Positions 9,232 to 22,500 of a stretch of DNA of 64,000 nt are shown piece after piece. Positions within the stretch are counted from its first letter, which is position 1. Each line of letters begins with the position of its first letter. The stretch is from Ooceraea biroi (Eukaryota; Arthropoda; Insecta; Hymenoptera; Formicidae), in assembly GCF_003672135.1 (NCBI RefSeq), contig NC_039514.1:2046001-2110000 (forward strand), read 5' to 3'. A program made the translations under genes and the position numbers. Under the pieces are notes generated by a model, which was not told the origin of the DNA, made no database searches, and worked only from the letters and a program-made list of their open reading frames with translations.

Positions 9232-12200
9232 TAAAGAAAAACAGAATCAATATGAATATTTCGAAACATCATGGTTTATCTCCGCACACAGCGAAACAAT
9301 CTCGGTGAGGAAGTCAAATATATCGTGAAATGTATCAGAAAACTCTATTTACGTTGCAAATTGAAAGTTAAATATACCTTAGCACGCAAGCCCATTGGTT
9401 TCTGAGAAACTTCATAAAAAACCTCGGTCGCCTATCGTACCGATATACATACATACATATAAACCCATTCGACACGCGAGGAGCTGCATTGCCATAAATG
9501 CAATCATCAGCTTGCTCCTTCCCGCGACTAGTCGTTAAATATTTTTACATCGTCTTTTCGTGCCCTTAATCGCTTTATGACCGCCTACTCTGCGCTTGTA
9601 CAGAACAAGTTGCTGGAACATTATCGTCATTATTGACTTTTCTTGCAGAACTACGATATCTTTTCTATCGATCACTGACTACTTATTATTTGAGAATTAT
9701 CTCACTTCAACTTCCTTCGTGCAGTTGTTAGTCGAGCTTATATACACGAGTTCATCTGTAAAGAATAGATGGTACTTTAATTCTCTTCTTGTTTTCATTC
9801 CCATACTTTCCGCATTGATCGATTTATTCTATTTATATCCACGACAAGCAGAATTTTCACGATTGAATCCTCGACGTTGCTATGTAGACTGAGGTCTCAG
9901 CTTGCGGATCTCACGACCGCTTTATCTCTACATTAGTCTCGGAAAGGAAACATAATTATGTTCGGCGAAACTATTACCGCGATTCGTGCTTGCTTCGAAG
10001 TTTCGAGTCGTCGACAAGAAGAGAGAGAGAAAGAGAGAGAGGGAGAGGGGACACGCGAAAGTCTCTATGACTATATTCTACCACCTCTTATATAGTACAT
10101 ATATATGTGTTTGTGTACGTCGAATGCATGCACTATATACGGATGCGAGGCTTCCAGGATACTCCGCTGACAAATTGTTACCGCAACGATGCTTGTGGTT
10201 TCAGGATAACGAAATACATAATTCAGACGCGTTCTTACCTATCGCAGTAAGTCGACCCGACTATTGTCGAAATGTCCGGCGCAGCTCCTCGTAGAACATG
10301 GACGAATTCATCCGAATGCATTTCTTAATTAACGTATCTTTGATGGAACGTATATTATATATTACCGTTCCTGAAAACAATTCTGAAAAAAATGTTTCGT
10401 GTTCGTATCAAGCTTCTTTATGAATAACGAAGGTTTCATTTGCATCAGTGAAGGGATCGTGAATCATTGGCAAGCGCGACACGGAAGAGACCTGGGAATT
10501 TAGCAAAAAAATCTGAAAAACCAGCGGAGAAATCGCGCAGACGTAAATGAGCTGAATTTAGAAAACACCGGAGATCGGGTGACGGGATTTCCCGGTGAAA
10601 TAGATGTAAAAGAATATGGCGGTTTCCGCGGGATTCACGTGGAAGAAATTTCTTTTTACTCGGAGCCGTTCTCGTAACGCCGGTTCGCAAATTATTTCCC
10701 GACGACGGTGGCCTCTCGAATGTAGCACGTGTGTGACGAAAATGCTCAGAGCGCTCGTGGAAAGACGTGGAACGAGCTGGAATGCTTCCGAGGCTACCTC
10801 ATCCCCGGAATTTTCGGAGGCTTTCCAGAGGACACGTTCGAGCTTACTCGCTTTATCCCTTCATCCTGACTCGCTAAATTATTCAATTCATTTCTGTGGA
10901 GCTTCCAACTAACTCGAATACCGTCTATCTCGCGCCCGCGTGCTTCCCGCTCTCCTCCTTCTCGTTGTAGCCAATCCAACCCTCAGAGTCGAAACTCTCA
11001 CCTTTTGTCGTAGATTTAGCATGTGCTGGAACACGGAACGTCCCACCGGGAAGTTCCTGTTTAGACGTCCGAAATGGATTATAAGAAATGCATGATAAAT
11101 CTAATATACTCTAATACATATTTGGAACACATTATTTATTTAATCTTGCAATTGCCAGCGACTGTGTTGAAATTTCCATCCTCAGTGTGCCTTTACATTT
11201 TCAAGCAGGAAATATTTATTCCTAAAGCTCCTCTAATCAGAAATATTTGCGATTATTTAGCAATCAGTTTTTAATGAATCGTTTCAAATAATGGAATATG
11301 TATAATGCTGCTTACACGATTAATTGGGTAATTTGTATTTCTTCTTTAAATTAGCAATGAAAGAGAAATGTGACTTTTTCTACTTTATTAAATATAACAT
11401 TTTGATAAACTTTTATTCAGAAGAACAGTATCCCGATTTAGACACTGCGACATAACAATAAAGAAAATATAGCATAAATAGTGACAGAAGGTAACGATGG
11501 TTGAATAAATTTACTTTTCTAATTACACCGATTTGCATTTTATCAAAAATAGATTTCGTATCTGTGCGTGCAGGACTGTTGCGTAAGAATGATTACAAAT
11601 CTACTTGCCAACTGGTTCCTCAGCGCGCGTTCTGCTCAAACTACTGTCACTCCGAGTGCAATAAATATCTTAATTTGACGCAGCACAGGCACATTCAGTC
11701 CGCGTACTTCGTTCGTTATCGTTATATAAGAGATGGATCCGCGCGACAGATGGAGGATTCAGTGAAACGAGGTTAAAACTCGGAACGAAATGTCGTGCAA
11801 ATTTGTTCCTAAGGGGCGTCTCCCTTGATGAAAGGAGCATTTCGGAAGCGTCGGGTGTGAAGTCTGGAATGTCTGATACCCTCCGTCGCGTAACGGTAAC
11901 GAGTACTTTTGTGATTTCCATATGTCTCTTTTGACTTCGTCGACTCGCATTTTCGTGACGACGTTGCTATTGCACGAGCATGCTTCCGTTCCTGGTAAAT
12001 TCTTTCTGAACGGAAGCTGCACTTGGTCTGATCGTCGCGCTGTCTTCTTCAAAGACCGATATCTAATTTCGCTCAAACACATTTCATATCTGCCCGTTCA
12101 ATGGAGCATTCATATTCGAACGGTTTATGACATCAAGCATTAAAATTCCGGAGCTGGACCGTAATTCCACTCTTTTTGAACTTCCTGAACGCATAATGGC

Positions 12201-14756
12201 GTATTATCATATTTCTGCCGGCGAAATGCGTAGCCCGAGATCTGGAACATGAGAATTTCCGGGACACTCGCGCAGGTGCGTATCCACGAGTGATTCTCGA
12301 GGGAAGAGATTATCTCGAAAATTGGTTGTAACATAATTCGGTTGTGTTAATTGCACGATAAAAAATTTTATCTCATTACGCGAGGAATATTCTTCGCGTT
12401 ATAATTAATCACATTCCTGTTTCTTCGCAAATGTTAAAATAAGATTGTGCGAGGTACAATTAATGTCTTTCATATTAGCAGTATGATAATAAATGTATTA
12501 ATTCATTTATTGCCCTTAACATGATTTTCAAATTACGAAAGTAGTATTGCGTGCTTCAGTTAGTCAAATTAAACAATAAATTTATTAAATTGACCAATCC
12601 TGTTTCACAATTAACGCAAGTTCCTACGTGATCTAACAATCTACCAAGGCAACATTTTATTACATTTTCTTGATTTCGACTTTTATTGTGATCCGGGTGC
12701 ACTTGATCCGCCAGTCCCCAATATCCCAGCGTCATTTATGATCTCTCATGCGAGATCATTTCTTGGGTCGCCGTCATTACGTGTGCACGAGCGCGTAACT
12801 TAAGTTGGAGGATTTGCACGTAATAAAAGCCCCCGTAGCCTTCCACTCGTAATATGTTCCGGTACCTTAGGTTGATTAAGCGTTAGACAGGCTGGTGCGC
12901 GCTGGTAGGACCGTTGCTAAATGTCTCGCATCTGTCACCGAGCTTTTCTGCCACTGAACTACCTGTCCCGCATGTACACGTATGTGTGCGAGCACGTGCT
13001 ACGTAACACGAGGAAAACCGGAGGAAAAACATACCGCCGGTTGTAGCAGTCCGGGGGCGAAGCGCCACTCCTCCGCTACATTCATAGTCATTCTTCAGAG
13101 AGCTGGGCCAACCTACCCGCTCAGTCGGATGTCGACAGTATCCAAGAAAATTTTTGCCCGCCGCACCGAGCGCGAGAAAAGCAATGTAATATTATTTCGG
13201 GAAATTACACTCGCCGATTACAAGCGAATTACCTTGCTTAAAGGCTTCGCCGCGCTGCCCTTTCGGTGAGTAATTAAGCGGTGAGCGCATGTCGGATCTA
13301 ATAGTGCGCGATCCAGTTTCACGTCAAGATATTTAGTTGGGTAGTTACTCACATCGCGATTGAGAATGCTCTAGTTTCGGTTACGGCTTGGTTAATATCG
13401 TTAGAGCATCACGGACGATCGCGATAACGGTGATGATCAAAATGCATATGAATAAAAGCACTCTCGTTGCGCCATTGTTGTATCCTGACGGAATCAAAAT
13501 GTCGTCCTCGAGACTTCTTCCTCGTGCTCGAGATTGGATCGCGCGCTGGCTCCCGGATGAAGTTCTTTTGTGAAATTCTGAGAATCAGAAGGGAGAACCC
13601 ATCTTACGCGGCTGGAGTTTGCTTGCGTTTGGCATGTACTTATCATGACGACATTTCTCCTGATCAAGAAGAAATAAAAGTATAAAGAAGGAAAATTCCT
13701 CTCACATTGGGACGATTTCCAATTTCGTGAATGTTTTGTCGCGAGCTGAATCATGCCAGACGTAGGACTTTTGTAACGGTTCACTGTAGAAGCGCGCGAG
13801 TGCTTGGTATTTATTGTCACCTCTTACCTTCCCGGACGATTCGATTTATCCGCCTCTGCAGATCTGAACCGAAAGGGAACAGAGCTCCAGGACAATTCCA
13901 CATAAGAATTAATCGCCTGATTCGATCCTAATTTCCGAAAGTTAGAACAAGTTGGACAAGCTAAAATATATGCATCCTGGGATCAATACTTTACTTAACT
14001 CGGAAGATACGCGAGTTGTTTGCGCCATTTGTTTCTGCTTCCGGATAATTTAGACAGTCCGCGCTTCATCAGCTTTTTGCATTTACAGCGCCGTGACTTT
14101 TCTTCTCTGCAGTGACTATAATATTTTTTTTGCTGAAAAATTACTTTCACGCTAAGCTGTATTTTCCCGAGGGATTACCCGTCCACGTTTTTCCCGTTTG
14201 TTTTCGCAGTGTCTCGAAACCGCACGGCCGCTTCACTAAAACTTCACGTTCGAAGTTCTCGACTCCGGCGAAAACGTTGATGTAAAAGCTTACATTTTTC
14301 GCAGGAAAATATAGTCCGCTCACTCGTCGGGTATTCATCGCGATTTCATCATTCATGAAAGTATTGTTTGGATATTTAAAGCACGTTTCTCGTGCGATTC
14401 CACTGAAAAGATGGGGTAGACTGAGAATGGATGCATCGCAACGATTGGTATCACATACGTTTATCCAATGCAACGTGCACCTGACTATATCCATATACGT
14501 CATCGGGTATGATTTATATATTATATCCTCGAATATATATAATTTTCCATTTGGACGGGAACACGTGTAAGCGGCGTGGCCGGCCAGCGGCCGTGTATCG
14601 AATGCCTGTGTTAACGGTTCTCATAACTCTGCTCCTCTCTCGGCGTGATCCACACGGCTAAATTACACGTAAATGTACCGTGTTCGTGCGCGCAACCCTC
14701 CGGTAATGCCGCCCATGCACCACCGTCAGATCCACGAATCTACTGAATCCGCCTCG

Positions 14757-14795
<39 letters not shown>

Positions 14796-15765
14796 TTCTC
14801 TCTCTGTTTCTCTTCCTGTTATCGTTTAAATGTACGTGCGTGCATCATGTCGATATATTGGCGCTCGTCATCGAATAGATCGCGTCCGTATTGCGCGACG
14901 CGCAAGGATCGTTAATCAAGACGATTTCCCACGCACAATTCTAATCCTCTCGCATTCAATCTCGGAACGAATAGGACCGCGCGCCGGTAACGCAGTACAA
15001 TGCAAACAACCGTCCTTCGATTCGGCGCGACCACCTAAAATCGGTAGCTTCTCCCGGTCTGTTGCGTATGTGCGCGTGACGTTTATGGGGTATAGCGATA
15101 TCCTGCGGGAGGCATTACGGCCGGCCAGGACCTAGTATCTCCATAGACTTGGCCGGTCATAAGCTTCTAACCGTGATCATCTTATATACGGGTCTGCGCG
15201 TGTCCTCGGCATCACAACCACGTATCCGGGCGATAAATTCCGCGTATCAGTGGCAGGACGACAGCGAGCTGTCTCCAGGACTGACGGGATATCTGGGAAA
15301 GGATTTCGGTCTGCGGCGCTTCTCCCACGGGAGCCTTGCTTCTCCGGATGCGTTATCCGACGCATCGACGACGTTCGTGACGATGGTTGCGCGTTAGAAA
15401 GAATTGTAAGCGTGTCACCAGAAGCGGAAGCGTCCTCCGTTTCATCGTGAAGATACAGTGGTGCACCGTGCAGCGTTGGAAAACGTGACAGGCACTCTCC
15501 TTCAATGTCAGAGAGCTATTGTGTCTCTGGCGTTGTGCCGCTGCCCCATCGCATTATTCGTGTCAACTCTTTTACTGCGATGCTTGTTTAATTAGGGCAA
15601 ACAGCGCGTACTCCGCTTGTCCCGGTAAACGAAACAGCGTCAAAATTAAACTTGCTTATTTCCTCTTTCAACTCTCGCATGCTTTTAATCTATTCATTAT
15701 TATTTGAAGCGGTTTTGTGCATGAAGATGCTGCATCGTAAAGAGAGTCATGGAACTCGAAACGTC
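9232..15765. other. Non-coding stretch
   Basis: I see no supported gene. The stretch includes a GA-rich run at 10019-10050, AT-rich DNA at 11060-11560 and 12340-12640, and (TC)n at 14761-14793. A frame at 15149-15397 gives a hydrophobic start like a signal peptide, but it begins at TTG, has no ATG, and no known peptide follows. Frames around 13.4-13.9 kb overlap on both strands and are not convincing. Confidence 0.55.
14761..14793. repeat. (TC)n microsatellite
   Basis: This is a perfect TC run of about 33 bases followed by a less regular pyrimidine run to about 14820. Confidence 0.95.
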
Positions 15766-15768
15766 TAA

Positions 15769-16555
15769 CAAGGGGAACCCGGCAGTCTGTCATCACCGAT
15801 TTCGATGATGTTTCGTAGATATGTTCTATGCACTCATAGTAATATTATGTTAAAGCCATTCGACCCACTATTCAGGCATTTTCGAGAAAATGTTAAGTAA
15901 AGTTTTCCGTGACACAGTAATTTTTAAAAAAAGAAAAAATATTTACGCCAAGTACATAAAACGTATCGAACTTTCTAAAAACAGTGTAATTATAAAAAAA
16001 CAACCTTTCTAAAAACGTATTATGAAAATTTATTTCTTCAAAAATATACATGAAATCAATGCAATTTATCTAGTATTTGTTTAAAAATACGATGCATATA
16101 CTTTTGAATGTATACAACTTGTTTCATATAATTTTTGGATTAATTTTGAATGCATCTTGTACATAATTTTTGGATATTGCACTGACAACATCCATTTTTA
16201 AACAAATACTAGATAAATTGCATTGATTTCATATCCATTTGTGAACAGTTCACTTTTCAATAAATAATGATATACTTGGTTAATTACATTGATTTCATGT
16301 ATGTTTTTGAAGAAATAAATTTTCATAATACTTTTTTAAAAAGGTTGTTTTTTTATAATTACACTGTTTTTAGAAAGTTCGATACGTTTTATGTACTTGG
16401 CGTAAATATATTTTCTTTTTTTAAAAATTACTGTGTCACGGAAAATGCCTGAATAGTGGGTCGAATGGCTTTAACATAATATTACTATGAGTGCATAGAA
16501 CATATCTACGAAACATCATCGAAATCGGTGATGACAGAATGCCGGGTTTCCCTTG
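15769..16555. mobile_element. 787-bp long-inverted-repeat element, non-coding
   Basis: The left arm (15769-16061) and right arm (16287-16555) are inverted copies that stay closely matched over about 270 bp. The left arm carries an extra 24 bases after GGCATTTTC. The termini are CAAGGGGAACCCGGCA and TGCCGGGTTTCCCTTG. The element is flanked by TAA on both sides (15766-15768 and 16556-16558), a candidate 3-bp target duplication. The middle is AT-rich and holds a second nested inversion, with 16050-16088 complementary to 16194-16232. No coding frame fits. Size, termini and flanks fit a non-autonomous DNA transposon; a 3-bp TWA duplication is typical of PIF/Harbinger, but I cannot assign the family. 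A transcript through it would form a very long hairpin. Confidence 0.8.
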
Positions 16556-16558
16556 TAA

Positions 16559-19500
16559 GTCTAAAGGAAACTAAGTCTGAACGAGATTTTAAGTAAGAAT
16601 GTAATGTTGATAGTTTCAGCGAGAAGCGAATTTCTTCAAAGCATCCGATGAATTGATCATTAGGTTGAACTTGGTTTTGTGTCTTTCAAGCAAAAGACGA
16701 TAAAAGTGTTGTGATAATAGTAACGCTGCTGATTTTCCACTTGAGCAAACGTTGAATATTATTCAAGTTGATAAATTTGTGTGCGCCGGAACATGTAATT
16801 CAGATTTGCAAGAAATAGAATAAATTAACGAAGCGTGCGAGTTTAAATAGAAAATATCATTTGCTGACTCGGGGTTTCGCTACGGAACCAAACAGAAATA
16901 ACGTTTAAGTTAAACGATGTGGCTAACTAGAATTTCTTTTGTTCTTGTTTTGTTCTTATCGAAGTACAAATGTTTAAGCGGATAAAAATGTTCACTTGCT
17001 TTTATTTCCCTTCGTGTTTGCGCTTAACGCGCTTGGTGCTATACAACGTGTCCTAAATTTCAGTTGTACCGCAGAAAACAATGACAATAAAATTTAAATG
17101 AAAAGTCATACGTGTATGTTAGTAGAATATAACGCGCGTATTTACACTCATGCGGTTTCAAATTAAATAACGCTGATATCGCCAATGCTCCTTTTTATTA
17201 AATCATTTTTACATATCGTTTCTCTTTTTTTTAAACGCAACAAGCTTTCAATGTTTATTTACGGTTTGATTAATAGAAATAACAATCAATGCTAATCAAA
17301 TTAAACAAGCTATTAAAATAAAATTGGAAGTAAAATAAAATATTTTAATTTATATTAAATGCATTGCGGAACATTGAAAATATTCTGCAATGTAAAACAA
17401 ACGAGTCAACGAGAAAGATATAATACAAAAGTGATAGCGTATCTTAAATGAATTATTCGTGTAATGCAGTCGGAGTGATTTCATTGCAGATAAAATTTTA
17501 TGTAAACATCAGTTACAGTTATAGCCGGTGCTATCGCGTAACATTGTAACGAGTATGTATGGAAAAGACAAGGAGAGGCCGTGATATAGATATCATTCCA
17601 TTCGTTTTATTCGCATTCGTAATGTGGAGAATCAAATTGATTTGTAACTGTTGCTTAGATGTACCCAGGATAGAGCGAGTAATTGCGCCCCTGATGAGAT
17701 TTCTTTCTTGGAGCAGAGCGCATCTTGCTTTGCTCGTCGCTCAGTGCAATCAGGGTATAAAAGGCCTCGATTGGGATTGGTTGGATTTAAAAATCATTAG
17801 TAGACACCAACGTACATCTACACGTAGGTAGATGAGTAAGCTTGGATGGAGTAAGATTGGATTTATCTGATCGGCGAATTGCCAAGGAGTACCGCTTACG
17901 CGCGCGCGCGCTTGTGAGCGCGATCTCTTCTTCATTTCCTATTCTTGCTTGGTTTTTCCGTTGCTCGTTCCCCTTCGTTCTTAGGCGAACTTTTTTCTGC
18001 CGCTGTTCTGCTTCTGTCTGTTTCGCTGTTTCCTGCGCTCCAGATAAAAGTTGAATAATCCCGCCGGGTGGCGGTAATCCTATTCCACCGATAATCCGAC
18101 CTCCAGTTAATTTATTATTCGCAAAACTGCGCACTTGGCCAGGTCGCAGATTCTTTGCACCTCGAGCGCGGATTATATGTGAATCGCATATGGATCTCGG
18201 GGAAGATAGTACATATAGTTTCTGTCTACCTTTCTATTATACATGGATTAATATCACAGTAATTTGAGGAGAAAGTATAAATTAAAAATCCCGTATCCTG
18301 TTACGCGCGACTACTATTATTGTTCCAGAATGTAGATATGAGATACGTTATAACAATATTTACAGTATGCAGTATCCAGGAAAGCTCCAATGAAGATACA
18401 TTCGTCTTTAGAAAGAGCTCGATAATGTACCGATGGGATATTAACTTTGTGATAACGGCAAAATAATCGCGTGAGACGCTGTAAAAAGCAAATAACAATT
18501 CGGCCGGCACGCAATCATGCCTGGCATTATCGCGGCAGGCATTGTTTCTTTTTTCCATTAGTCGTTACTCTTTATAGTGATGCACTTTTTGTCGATTGCG
18601 GACTCGTATTGGTATACGGCTGCGCGACACGCGACTTTTCGAACCAATATTGCAACACACTTGCATACGGCCGCGCTTGACAGACCAATTATATTATATT
18701 TTCAACGATCGATAAAATGATGGCGTCAGCGGGATGACGGACTGAGCGATGCCAGATTGCCTGTAAATGACGAACATCTGGTTTTGCCATTTTACGAGCT
18801 CACACGCTGGCCTGCCTAAATTCAGTCATTTAATCGGACAGTTTAACGTTTCGGATCGAGCTGATTAATCCGGTTGTTTAGCTACCAATGGGATCAGTGT
18901 TTAGGGATCAGTGTCTCGACTGAAAAACAAGGAGCGCGATTGGAAAGTTCACGTAACGCGTTTTACGTCTGTGAATTGGCAGTCATCTAATTATAGGGAA
19001 AACGCAAGAAACAGCACGTAGTCATGTTATTCCGCGTTATCCGTATCCAATATCCTCCCGTGGCTCTCGATTAAATGACGGTTTAGACGGCTGGTGAAAC
19101 TGGATGATTCACGCCACGAGTATCCGGTCTGCTGATCCTGGAAGACGTTTCCGTTTCATGCTCGAAGACACTTCGGGTGGATGTACGAAGGAGAGTTCTA
19201 TCTGACCAAATGAGGACTGCCTCCGAGAGGACGGTTATGGCGTGGACGTTACGAGCTAAAGAGCCCTCCGTCGACGGACATTGTCAGCTTTGTGAGGCAG
19301 AAGACTTAAAAATTCTAGTATCCTCCTACCAGCGGCAGCCAGCAAGCGGATACAGTGAGAGGAAGTGAGAAAGAGCACGAGAGCAAGAAGAAAAGAAAGA
19401 AATCCTTGACGGCGAGCGGAGTACTAAAATTCACCAGCCATATCTTTGTAGGACCTTCGTAGAACCCTCGAGGGTTGTACCTCGATGTTTTTCCATGCGG

Positions 19501-22500
19501 CGATATTACACTATCACTTCTTGCACCAACCGCCTCTCTTCCTGTATACTAGAGCGTAGTTCGTTTGCGATTCGGTGCAAAATGGGGCTCTTCAGGTACT
19601 TGAACATACGCGCGAATGGAAAGTGTCCATCTCATTATTCAAATTGGTGAGCCTTCGTGTTGGCGAGCCTCTATTGTTGAGAAATGTTCTCGGTTCAAAC
19701 GCTCCTCGTGCTGCTCCACAGGGTGGTAGATATTCCGTCTCTTTTTTTATCAATGTATCGCATTCGCGAGACAGACAGAACATAGACAGTTTGAGAGCAA
19801 TATCCGTGCAATGAAATTTTTACGGTATCGCGCTCGATCGATCTGGCATGAGATTAAAATTGCAATAATGCAGTTAAACGAATTCGTCATTTGTTTTTCG
19901 CCGGTAATTACGCTCGGCGCATTAGTTGAAAGTATTATGACAAAGCCGATTACACATTGAAAATCTCGTTTTCGATGTATAATAAAATTTGCAACGGGAT
20001 CTGCTTTTTTGCGAGCGGGCGCAGATGCACGGAAGATAGAGAACAAATCGTGATTGCGATTAATAAGCATCGATATTGTAATCCTGGGAGAAAAAGCACG
20101 CGCGAAAACGCATTGTAGCCTAAATCCGCAGACAATAATTCTCCGCGTATCGGCGCACTTCCGTCGTGCCGATAAGTGTCGTGTTCGATATTTTAAATAC
20201 ATGTTTGCTACAGCGTTTTAAGCGCTACAGGAAACGCAAGTTGCTGAATGAATCTGCGCGTGGAATCGCGATACGTGTCCGCGTATCCGCGATTCCACGC
20301 GGTCGTGTCAAACTGTCAGTTCTGCCGAATTTAATGCATTATCGAATTCGCGATTTGTTTGCAATCATGTTGATTATATCGGCCATTCATGTGTCCCGAG
20401 TCATTGTCTAGCCAATTTCGATCTTATCTCTTTGATAATCTCGTTCCTATCTTGTCCCCTATGTACTCCTTGTCGGCGGTATAGGAGCCATTGATTTTCA
20501 GGATGTTGGATGCAGCTCTCTAGGTGGTAGCCCACAAATAAACCTAATCACGAGCACGGTGTCCCGAATTGTCAAGCCACTTTCCGTAGTGCTCGTGCCG
20601 AGGCTGAAATCAGATTACTATCTCTATCAACGAGGCGACGTTCAACGTTGATAACGATCATAGATCCCGGACAGTTTGACAGTCCTGATATACCGCTGAT
20701 ATACCGTGTCTTACAGTGTTCTCTCGAATAAATTTTCGTTTAGGTATGACATGCTAGTTGCACTTGCCGCCTCAATCTTCGTTTACAATAATTATTTATT
20801 TAGTTTAAATGTGATAATATTAGAAAAAGTTTTGCATCATATTCTTTCCTCTTCGAAGAAACTTTAATATTTGTATGTCTATGCTACAAGAATTACATGA
20901 GGATATGCGATAGCCATTTGATACGCTTTAAAGAAACTCGTCTTCAAAGAACAAGCGTGTATACAAGAGCGTCATGTGTACGTCAAACAGAAAACTGTAC
21001 ATCGGAAGCATCACAAATTTCCTGTTTGCTCTTTTCATGGGACAATGTCTTTCCTCGGAGTGAGAGCTTTATGCTTTGCCACTGTAATGAGGTTGAATGA
21101 AGATAGTAAGATGGGTAGATTTAATTTCCTTTGGTCCTCACTTCTATCATTCTCCTTCGGTCGCCTTCGCTTGCACAGCGACTAATTGTTCTTTCAGTTG
21201 CTGGTAGATTTCTTCAGAGATCTAAAACGTCTGTGTTCGTTTTTACTTTTGATGACTGCTAGAGCGGTGATTTCTTGTCTGTGCTAGGATATGACATCAT
21301 TCGTTTTAGGAAAATGACTATAAAATATTAAGTAATTATCAATTTATTTATTGTCTCTTTTTAATTAAACATTTTTTATTTATTCTTCATGCTTTCTTTA
21401 AATTATTTAATTTTTAATTTTAACAGGTTTAAGATATTCAATATTTTTTAAACAATTATTAAATTGATTATTTGAAGCCGAAACTTTTTCACGAGAATTA
21501 CATATACACTGATATACACATATAAGAATTAATTATTTAAACATCACGGCTTTCTTTTTGTAATTGTGCGCAATGTTTTCCAACGAAAATTTTTGCAATA
21601 GAAATTTTTGTGTCGTCTTACCTCGCGTTTCCGTCACGCAAAAATTTCACGGAGATGTGTTCACTCCCGGATGACATATACTCCATCAACGCGCGTACGT
21701 TTTTCCACTCCTGCATTTTTTCGCGCTGAATAGCGACGGGAATGGTGACGGCAGGAGAGTCGCGCCGGAATATTACTAGGCGAAGGAAAAAATCGAAGTT
21801 TCGATAGGGGAGATAGGATATGAGGCACGACTCTCGATCAGTGACTTCGACAATTTCTCGCCGCTTTTCGATGGGACGGAAAGAAGTTTGAGTTGCCGGA
21901 CACGTGTTACCAGCAAGACTTCCGAAACTTTGCCCACTTCAGTTCGGATCTCGGACCTTCAAGAGTATGAGGATTGCCGACGAATGAAGAAACTTTTTTG
22001 TGCCCACAGACAGATAGCTCTTCCTACTCGAGGACCAATGGTTCTATCAGGGTTCCTCGGATGCTGCGCATCTGATCATGCGATACATTTCGGCAATATT
22101 TTCATTCGAATTAAAAGAATTACAATGAAATATACAGGTACATGCGTTATCTCTCCTCTATGATAAAAGCGCATTGCAAAATCTTTTGAAATTACTGAAT
22201 ATTTCTGTTAGTTTTAAACAATTCTGAGATGTGTAACCATATGTATTTAAACATGGTGTTTGAGTAATTTTCTGCATGCTTTTGACAGCGTGCATTTTTT
22301 GAGAGCTCTTTGAACTCGTTTCATGCGGTGGAAGATAGCAGGCTGTAAATTTTCGTGTAACATGTGTCCCAAATATACGGTTTTTCGTTGAAATTACGAT
22401 TCACTGGCTCTGTCGAAATCAGGGAGGCACATGCATGCACGTCAGCTCGCGCGTTTTTCGCAGCTACGAATATATCGACGAATACGAATGTGCCACGGTA

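Noticed and set aside
15149..15397. 82-codon frame with a signal-peptide-like start, considered as a neuropeptide precursor
   Set aside because: It starts at TTG with no ATG. No dibasic-flanked amidated peptide or known family motif follows.
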